A stretch of 64,000 nt of DNA, from contig CM037476.1 in NCBI GenBank assembly GCA_021014325.1, positions 23,162,827-23,226,826 on the forward strand. The letters run 5' to 3'. The number at the start of each line of letters is the position of its first letter. Within the stretch, counting starts at the first letter, position 1. The notes beneath the pieces were generated by a model, which did no database searches, was not told where the DNA came from, and saw only the letters and a list, made by a program, of their open reading frames with translations. The position numbers and the translations under genes are program-made. Positions 10,306 through 18,393 of the stretch are shown one piece after another. Source of the DNA: Plazaster borealis (taxonomy: Eukaryota > Echinodermata > Asteroidea > Forcipulatida > Labidiasteridae).

Positions 10306-12290
10306 AGTTCCCATCGTTTCGTTTCGTTACAAAGCCGTGAAATGTTTCATTTTAATATTTCAGATTTAAAGAGCACAATTGTTTTTTCAATTCATAAGGG
10401 GATCAAAACAATTATTGTACAAACATTACTAATTTTAAGTAAACACGAATTTGTAATTTAGAACAAAAACTATGCTTGCCTGTGTAAGTATGTGCGTTGT
10501 ACATATTTTTTTAACACGTTATTGGAAAACAAGGTGATCATTTAAAACCAACAAAAAATGTGATTTATGTAAAAAACAAATGCACTTACACTTTAAAACT
10601 CTACGTCAAAATTGACCCGATTCCGGTCCCCGGGGGGCTTGACCCATTTCTAGGTCAGTTTGACCCGTGAACTGCTGTACAAACAATGGATTCAATTCGG
10701 ATTATGCGTCTGTTTGACCCTTTTTCGGGGCAATTTTGACCCAAAAATAGATCAGAGGCCCCACGGGACCCGGACTCAATTTTGACTCGGGAGTTTCAGA
10801 GTGTATTCACCTCTGTTAAGAAAGTTTTAAGCTAAATGTTCTTTGATTTTAAATAAGGGTTGTTAGTTTTTCTGTCGGAGATACGGCGTTAAAATTTTAG
10901 CAATCTCGTAGTCAAATTGAGTTTTGAATTATTTATTGTTTTTTAGCGATTTTAGTAATTTATCCTTGTTGTGATTTCTTGAATAAATATTATGTAAGAA
11001 ATATATTATGTAAGTGAATATATCACATCATATCCACGTGGCCAACTAATGCCTCATTATCTTGAAACAAACAAGACTTACATCAAGTGTGTCTTGAAGG
11101 AGACCTTATGAAATGCATCCGAGTTTGATTTGAATCTAAGTATGAGAACATAGAGTAATTAGTTATAAATGAAGATGCTTTGCAGTTGATTAATATTATG
11201 TCAGATTGGTCAACATCGAAATAAAACAGATTTTCAATCTGGAGGCTCACCAACTATAAAGTCCATACCCACAGTAGCCTCGAAAAAAAGGTTTTATTTG
11301 CCACACTGCATCGAGGAAATACGATTTAAAGATCTTCCGCTTTTCTTGATTACAGAGTCCACATAAATCCCAGACAAATTTTTTAACTCGTGAGTCATTA
11401 ATCACAAGAGCATCCGCTTTGGAGTTTAATGTAAAATGAAAAGCGCAGTAACTATCGAAGAAAAACCATATAAGTTTTAGTTTTTGAAGCTCACCGGTTA
11501 TAAGTTTTATATCAGCGTCATCCTCCAGAGTAAACACCTTTCCCCCACTAGATAAAACATTGTGTTACGTAACCACTGTCACACTATTTTTTCGTGCACT
11601 CTGGGAAATCGTATTATAGCCGGGGTATGAAGCTTTTTCTCTCATCATTATCAAGCCTAATACCCCTCAGAGGGTCTAGGGATGCTTATTACCTAACAAA
11701 AGTGGAATAGGCTTGCACTTTGTTCCCCTAGGCCTTCAATAAGTACAGCGTTCATAGCTGAATTACCATGAAGCCCCGCCCCCTTTTCCTTCCAACACAC
11801 AAGCCTATGGCCCAAAATACACAAGCCCTAGCAGAAAGTCCCCCCCCCCCCTCTACATTCCCCGCTCAGTTGTGATGTCTACAAGCTGCTTTAGATAAGA
11901 ATGATTGATGGTTGTTTCCTAAATCAAAGCCACAAGGGCACAACACCCCTGGGTGCACTGAAACAGTCATGGTGTACAAAAGCGTAGGAAACAGTCATCG
12001 TGTACAAAAAGCATAGGAAAAGAGCTGAGTGCAGACTCTGTACTGAGGTGCTCATGGTAAACTATGGGCTCTAAATGAGCTTCTGCAGTGTTTTTGGTGT
12101 GAAGGTGTGATGGGGGGTGACCCAAAAGACATATTTTTTTTTTAACCTGCACAAAAAAATAGTGTGATTCCCACACCAAAACTCTTGTTTAAGTTGACAA
12201 AATAGGATTTGCAGATCTTAAAACTCACCGTTGCGGGAACGGTTTATTCCTACAAAAGTACAAAGATGGCGTCCATTTGATGAACACAGA
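10306..12290. other. Duplicated flank of receptor B, no gene seen
   Basis: Positions 10,306-10,880 and 11,360-11,530 match 2,700-3,730. A GACCC-rich patch lies at 10,590-10,800. The 96-codon minus-strand frame at 11247-11537 is not open in the copy near 3,550-3,730, so it is not called. From 12,228 to 12,290 the sequence matches the 3' flank of receptor A (CTCACCGTTGCGG). Confidence 0.5.
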
Positions 12291-12383
12291 CTACTTGAAT
12301 ATCAGTTCTTGGTAGCTGGATGGTGCAGTGTCTTTACGGCCAGTAGAAGCAGCTTGCCCGTGTAGTTGGGTTTCCATTTCCTC
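12291..12383 (-). pseudogene. Cut-off tail of receptor B
   Basis: Thirty codons after the nonsense codon remain in frame and match the tail of A (EEMETQLHGQA, then APSSYQELIFK). No further damage is visible, so the nonsense change is recent or readthrough is possible (inference). Confidence 0.7.
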
Positions 12384-13469
12384 TTACGACTCAGCATCTT
12401 CATCTTGAGTTGTCTGAACTACACGGGTTGAATTAGGATTGGCTTTGGATCGTCTTTTGGTCACGATAATGTACAGCAGTGATGAGATGAAGAGATAGAT
12501 GAAGACAGCAGCTAGAGACCATCCTACTAAGATGAATGTAGAGTCTATGCATCCTGAAGAAGGGTTAATACTGTCAAGATCGGGATCTTGCTTCATGGTC
12601 GGTAGAGGGGGTGAGGTCTGGGGTGCAGATGGGGTAGACTGTCGGTCTAACAGACCACTCGTGGTCAGTAATACAGAAGTGATCATTGTCGAGTGAGGTG
12701 TCGTCATCTCACCTGTATTTGTTTCCATGGTTACCTCATTCCGATGAACAAGTAACAAGCCACTTACAGTCTCCCCAGTAAATGACATGGATCCTCTGAA
12801 CACCATACATTTAACTGCAGTGCCGTTTTCTCTCATTGTCAATTTCAGTATTGTCATTGTTTTACTGTTATAACGAAATGCAACTAAATGATCTTCCGTT
12901 ACTTGTTGCCAAGAGCCATTGTGGGTATTATACTTCAGTTTAATGTACCATGTGTATTTCAGTTGGTACTCAATGATTGATCGCGATTGACAACTAAAAG
13001 TTGCATTCTGACCCACGTCGTATCCATCAATCTGAGACGGTATGACAGTAGTGTCTATCGGATCGACTACAGTCAGTCTCCCTGCATTAGAATGTTCATC
13101 TTTTGCAAGATACTTAAAATAGATATAACAGTTGTAATATCTGCCATCATTCGGGTTCCCGTTGTGTATGTGTAAAGTCCACGTACAGCCTCGTTGTGAG
13201 ACCATGTACCTCTCACTGTCGGCGATATTATAACCCACTTCAGTGCCTATTGACATGTAGTCGAGCGCCCTGGTCGTTGCCCTCGTCATCTTACGCACCC
13301 AGTGGAGATCATAGTGAGACCCACTTTCAGTGCATTGTACATTCTGGAGAGTGCAACTCAATGTCACATTTTGTCCTGTCAGGGCGAGGGTGTCAACTGG
13401 GTGACTCCTAAATAATGACATCCCACGTGACCCCCAACTCGACGTCATAATAAGAATGAGCAGAAACAT
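12384..13469 (-). CDS. Ig receptor B, two Ig domains, tail truncated
   Basis: A 361-aa intronless frame. Signal peptide MFLLILIMTSSWGSRG; first Ig domain with cysteine in VTLSC and W in HWVRK, closing with GRYYNC; second Ig domain from ATFSC to TAVKC; Thr/Pro stalk; membrane span from about STFILVGWSLAAVFIYLFIS; then KRR and TRVVQTTQDEDAES. The ectodomain differs strongly from A and C, but the membrane and tail region is nearly that of A. TAA at 12384-12386 replaces the first tail tyrosine (TAT in A). Thirty more in-frame codons follow, to a TAG at 12291-12293, and still encode the METQLHG and SSYQEL motifs. The present product would be a membrane receptor without tyrosine motifs, possibly a decoy or a partner-dependent form. 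Confidence 0.8.
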   Translation of the reverse strand: MFLLILIMTSSWGSRGMSLFRSHPVDTLALTGQNVTLSCTLQNVQCTESGSHYDLHWVRKMTRATTRALDYMSIGTEVGYNIADSERYMVSQRGCTWTLHIHNGNPNDGRYYNCYIYFKYLAKDEHSNAGRLTVVDPIDTTVIPSQIDGYDVGQNATFSCQSRSIIEYQLKYTWYIKLKYNTHNGSWQQVTEDHLVAFRYNSKTMTILKLTMRENGTAVKCMVFRGSMSFTGETVSGLLLVHRNEVTMETNTGEMTTPHSTMITSVLLTTSGLLDRQSTPSAPQTSPPLPTMKQDPDLDSINPSSGCIDSTFILVGWSLAAVFIYLFISSLLYIIVTKRRSKANPNSTRVVQTTQDEDAES

Positions 13470-13717
13470 TGTAGCTGTTGATACGTGTAGAATGAACGAT
13501 GAAATAACAGCAAACTGCAGTCTTCACATTGATATGAAAACCAGAGATTCTATGAGTCACTCGTCAACTTAAACCAAACTTGGAAATGTTGAAGACATCA
13601 GCTTCATATAAACCTCAAAGCGGGAAATAATTTCATTTAACATGCAGAGTTGGTAAAGAAAACTTATTTTTTCAGACTTGTTTTCTCAATGGTCTGTGTT
13701 TTCTTCGTTCATTTTCT
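13470..13717. other. Upstream side of receptor B
   Basis: AT-rich. From about 13,600 on it resembles the sequence near 535-640 (GACTTG, TCAATGGTCTGTG, TTCTTTAACTTCCTTCCTTGTAG). No gene seen. Confidence 0.4.
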
Positions 13718-14400
13718 TTAACTTCCTTCCTTGTAGTTTAAAGGCGAAACGCCAAAAAAACACCTTAGATTTTTAAAATTCAATTCAGAGACACAAAGCA
13801 AATTTGGTTTGATTTTCTTTAAATCGTCTTTTGGTAGAGATATTGTACAGCGGTGATGGTACTTCAGAGATGAAGAAAAGGATAAAGACAACAGAAAATT
13901 AACCTCAGTGTCGTTCTCTCTCATTGTCATTCTGAGCATTGTCATGTTTTTATTGTCATCATTAAAATGTTAGAAATCTTCCTTTCATAGATACTGTTGC
14001 CAAAAGTTAGCGTGATTTTTAAACCGGGTGTCATAAAGTCAATAAATTAATAATAACTTAAATTAAGGATATTATTTTATTTAAAAAGCAGACTTGGTAA
14101 AGAAAGCTATAGGGTTTAATAAGACTTGCTGATATCCTCAATGGTCTGTGGTTTATTTGTTAATTTTCTTTAATTTCCTTCCTTGTAGCTTATTAAAAAA
14201 ACGCCCAAAACACTGAATTGATGTAAATATTTATAAATATATGTGTCTAAACGCATTTTTTTAAATGATGGAACATTCTAGACATTCAAAGACATTTGAG
14301 GATACATGACGACTTTGTTTAAAAGTTGGATTAAGCCAAAATTGTTGACAGTTTTTGTTTCCTTCTAGTTGATCACACAAAAACAGATAACCAAAGTTTG
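13718..14400 (-). pseudogene. Dead receptor fragment plus duplicated flank
   Basis: The minus-strand frame 13718-13945 begins TMLRMTMRENDTEV, the end of a second Ig domain. It then jumps to LKYHHRCTISLPKDDLKKI, which resembles the membrane-proximal YIVVTKRR region, so the stalk is deleted. The sequence continues as a copy of 443-850. It contains the uninterrupted TTAA site (13962-13965) that is filled at 102-438. Confidence 0.6.
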
Positions 14401-14846
14401 TAACAATACTACACAGATATTTAAAAGTAGTGGTGAATTAGTTTGTAAAAGAAAGCAACCAATCATGTAATGTATTTTTTTAAATTGGAAGTTCGCAGAC
14501 ATGTTGAATTTGGTCACAACATTTGTCAATACGAATGAATATTTTGCTTCCTTCGGCTGTCCATACCAACCAGAGCGGTTTGTTTATCAACAATAGGCTA
14601 TGGGGCCTTTCCTTTCCTCCATTTTCTTTGAAAGTATGACGTAACCTCATAACAGGACATCACAATCTCACTTGAGTCCGAATGAAGGTTGTGGTGAGAT
14701 AGAATAATAAGCTGCTCCTCAGATAAATGTAACATCGATTGGTAACTAGCGATTACACTACAATACATAACAAAATAACAGAATACAATACAGTACGGTA
14801 CAATACAATAGACCGTAACAGTCCCTAAAGCTTTCGAAGCTATTCA

Positions 14847-15163
14847 AGGGAAGGTGTACGTTTGGTAATCACTCTTAACATTAATGGCAATAAAAACCTG
14901 GTTATGTGGTTATGGAAAAAGATATCGGTTTTTATCCCCAAAATTTGAATCTGAGAAACATTCCTGTCAGATACGTTTCTCAGATTGTGTATAACAATTG
15001 CAGATTATTATTCCTGCGTGAACACAACCGCTCTGGATTTTCGGCGATATCTCAAAAACGCGACCACCTTTTGAAATGAAATTTTCACAGGTTAGTTTTA
15101 TTGTATATCTACATAAGATTAAAACATTCGAACTGTTCCAAAAACCAAAGGTATACTTTCCCT
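14847..15163. mobile_element. TTAA inverted-repeat element, subfamily 2, inverted copy
   Basis: Starts AGGGAAGGTGTACGTTTGG after a mutated TTCA and ends GGTATACTTTCCCT before TTAA (15164-15167). It carries the subfamily 2 interior in the opposite orientation to 8,825. Confidence 0.7.
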
Positions 15164-15355
15164 TTAAAGTTATACAGGGTATACCAGTGTTACCCTCTTG
15201 TCCATAAAAATGTAATTTTTCTGAAATATTTGTTGGAGAAATAGGATGTGTACACCTCTAAAAATCACAGATACTTATTTTATCACAGCATTCGAAATAA
15301 ATACGAGTCTATACACACGTGCACAAACCCTTACGAGTTCACAAGTTTGCGACCT

Positions 15356-15504
15356 GGGGCCGATTTCACAAAAAGCTAAGATTGATCTTAGCTGTGTATA
15401 ACTCTGAAATGCTAAGCAAAGTGTGATGTCACAATGCAAATCACTGTGGCAATATTGACAACCCATCTTAAGGCACATTTTAGTGCTTTTGTGAAATAGA
15501 GCCC
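15356..15504. mobile_element. Short inverted-repeat element, about 150 bp
   Basis: Left end GGGGCCGATTTCACAAAA and right end TTTTGTGAAATAGAGCCC are inverted with three mismatches. The interior has the hairpin TAAGATTGATCTTA. Typical of small MITEs; non-coding. Confidence 0.7.
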
Positions 15505-15925
15505 AGACCACACAAGTCGACATGCACTGTGAGAATGACATGCGCACTGGGTATTCATTTTGTTTTCCGACAACATTCAAACCATGGTCTTAAAAAACAA
15601 ATCAGTGCCTTAGATAGCGCTTATCCTATTGATAAAACTAATTATAAATCAAATCTAAGCTTAAAGTCACCATAAGTTACTGATTAAACTTATTAAAATA
15701 ATCCGATGGACTTTGTACTGCTTACAAAAAGAGTGACCGTGTGCATTCCAGGGCCTTTCTGGATGGCAAAATACTGCTCCCCGGTCTCATGGGGGACATT
15801 TTTACATTGTGCGGCATTTTTCAAATAAATTTAAGAGTGAATTGGACTGTCTTAAATTCCTATTGTTACATGATAATTTATTCTTCTTCAGGTTTTTGAT
15901 TTCGGCGTTTCTTGTTGAGATTTAA

Positions 15926-16292
15926 AGGGATTGTATATGTTTGGTAATTGGAACCCATTGTTTGTTTCAATCCTAAGTTGTAGATATATACCAAACAACT
16001 AACCTGAGAAAATTTCAAAATGTGTTAGCGTTTATGAGATATTGCCGAAAATTTGGAGCGGTTTTGTCCACGCATCAGGAAGAATAATCTGAAATTGGAA
16101 TACACAACCTGAGAAACGTTACTGTCAGTAACGCTTTTCAGATTCAAATTTGTTGGGATAAAAAGTGATATCTTTGTCCATAACCGCAGTACTTCTAAGT
16201 GAAAAGTTTTCTCAAAATGCATTAAACTATCCAAAGGTGCTGTAATTTTGTATTGCCATACATTTTCAGAGTCATTACCAAACGTATATAAA
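15926..16292. mobile_element. TTAA inverted-repeat element, subfamily 2, third copy
   Basis: TTAA at 15922-15925 is followed by AGGGATTGTATATGTTTGG. The interior closely matches 8,825-9,200. The right end (ATTACCAAACGTATA) lacks a clean target repeat. Confidence 0.7.
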
Positions 16293-16499
16293 CCAGAACA
16301 AACTTACAACAATTTGATCAGTTTCATCAGAACTTTTCAGTATTCTTTTCTTGAATGCTGACAAATAAAAATGCATGGATTTGATATTGGAGAACAACAG
16401 TATAGAAATTGTATCTGTGTAAAGTAGCACTTTGTGAACAGAACTGTGTAAAATGTTTAAATTTATAATATTTTTTGTTTTCAACAATGAATCGTCCAC

Positions 16500-16830
16500 A
16501 GCAAAGGTATCAAATTTATTTGGTTTGAAAAATTTGACGAGTTACTTCATTGCAACTGCTTTGGAGCATTTCGTAACTCATTTATCTCTGAGTAAAAACG
16601 CAAAATGCCATTCCTAATAAAGACAACGTGATTCCATTCGCGTTAGTTATACAAGAAACAGCTGGACAAGTTTTGAAATGGGTCCCCTTTATAAATATCA
16701 AGAGTTGATAAAAATCAGACCTTGCAATCCCCGTATACTAATAAGGATACATGTTTTCTTCCATTGAGCTGTGTACAAATCGTGCCTGCAGGAAGTCCAG
16801 GCTCTGTGGCTCTTTTGTAAATATGTCATG
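16500..16830. mobile_element. Inverted copy of the element at 39,154-39,491
   Basis: ATTGAGCTGTGTACAAATCG followed by TGCCTGCAGGAAGTCCAGG is the reverse complement of a stretch within 39,200-39,260. Surrounding sequence also matches. Ends are not clear here. Confidence 0.5.
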
Positions 16831-17116
16831 TCGCGGGTTACTTGCTATACAAAATTCATTTAATGAGTTTCCTGCTTAGACATTTGATTTTGTTAGTTCC
16901 TCGTAGTTTAACATTTCCTTCCTTATAAATGACAAGAACACGTCCATCGTTTAACTCAATGTGGCTCTTTTGTAAATATGTCATGTCGCAGGTTACATGG
17001 TATACAAAATTCATTTTATGAGTTTCCTGCGTAGCAATTGATTTTGTTAGTTCCTCGTAGTTTAACATTTCCTTCCTTATAAATGCCAAGAACACGTCCA
17101 TCGTTTAACTCAATGT
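16806..17116. repeat. Two tandem repeats of about 157 bp
   Basis: GGCTCTTTTGTAAATATGTC recurs at about 16,809 and 16,966, and both units end in AACACGTCCATCGTTTAACTC. The second unit is followed by sequence matching 1,450-1,740. Confidence 0.8.
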
Positions 17117-17823
17117 ACAATAAGGATAAACAACATTATAAGAGGCTGTCAGTAACTATCAGGATCTTCGTATAGTGTACTATCTGGGAAGGAGGTTGAG
17201 GGGATTGATAATTTTGATTTTGTTCACGCAGTAAAGAATGTTGCGACATGGCAGGATAATGATTAGGAAGTTTGAACTCGAGGAGGGAAGTGATCTTGAG
17301 AAGTTGTACTCTGAGTTTTATCTTGAAAATGTTGAGACCTTTGGCAGCCTCTTAGTCATCGTCATCAAAAGAAACTTCATTGTAGAAAATATATAAGTTT
17401 CCATTCAGTCAAAATGTAGCATTTTTTATAATCAGTGAAGTACATTAGATGACTGTACTCTAACACCCTCTGGGAAGCACGTGTACTGTGTCAGTAAAAC
17501 CACTAGTTAGTGCAAAACTCTCTCAAAACTTAGTATTTTACCCCCATCCTTCCAGAGAGTCCCATTTTTGCATTTTACATCAGTTCAAAGGATCAATTAG
17601 AAAATACTACTCCATCCATTATTTTGTTTAAGCCAACATACGACATTATATGTAATCTATTAAAATACGTGTAATTAGCTAAACCGACCAAAAGTAAGTA
17701 ATCTGCCAACTTAATTAAACTAAAATATTTTTAGAACTGGACTTTGAAATACTCCACAGGACATTGAGTGTTGTCAAACAGTTGCAAGCCTAATAAAAGT
17801 CAGCTTCAATAATTGTTGGGAGT
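17117..17823. other. Non-coding, first half duplicated at 1,450-1,740
   Basis: Positions 17,117-17,400 match 1,450-1,740. The remainder is AT-rich with no gene seen. Confidence 0.5.
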
Positions 17824-17957
17824 AACTATAGAATACGGGTACACTCCGACTCCGCGGCGTATCACCCGATACTCCAGATCTGTGTCAGTGTACGTGACTG
17901 TGACTCGGACTCACGGAGGCACAGGTATAGCTTCGAATATACCTGCATTCTATAGTT
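17824..17957. mobile_element. Tiny foldback element (134 bp)
   Basis: AACTATAGAATACGGGTA at the left and TACCTGCATTCTATAGTT at the right are inverted with two mismatches. Non-coding, probably a MITE remnant. Confidence 0.55.
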
Positions 17958-18217
17958 GCAGAAATTGCTGTATTGATTTAAAAACGTCACTATTACTGCA
18001 GCTACAACACACATGAATCCTCCAAATGATTCTGATTGAACCTGTGACCGGAGGAATAAACAATTTGTTATGTTTTTATATATACACTTTTCAATGGTTA
18101 GTAAAGGTTCAACAATTTGATGAATTCTCACAGTAAGAGCTCAATATATCAAGTGAGATTTTAGATCAGAGTTATCTATTGTTGGGGTCTGATACTTATT
18201 CACAAACAATTCTTCAA

Positions 18218-18227
18218 TTTATTTATT
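18218..18227 (-). promoter_or_regulatory. Candidate polyadenylation signals of receptor C
   Basis: On the minus strand two overlapping AATAAA hexamers lie about 170 bases past the stop codon of receptor C. The position is plausible; no transcript evidence is available. Confidence 0.4.
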
Positions 18228-18393
18228 TGATTTGTTTTTTCCCTAAACACAATATGCTGAGCAGCCCCTGAAAATTTAACAAAAACGAGATAATTGTTGT
18301 TCCAAGATTTGACTTTTTTGTTTTTCTTTTTCATTCCTTGTCATGCTCTATGGGGGCGTGGACTGTAATCCCTTCCCTTAGCTTACCCACAGT

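Noticed and set aside
11247..11537. 96-codon minus-strand frame
   Set aside because: The duplicated sequence at 3,545-3,730 has stops in this frame, so coding is not supported.
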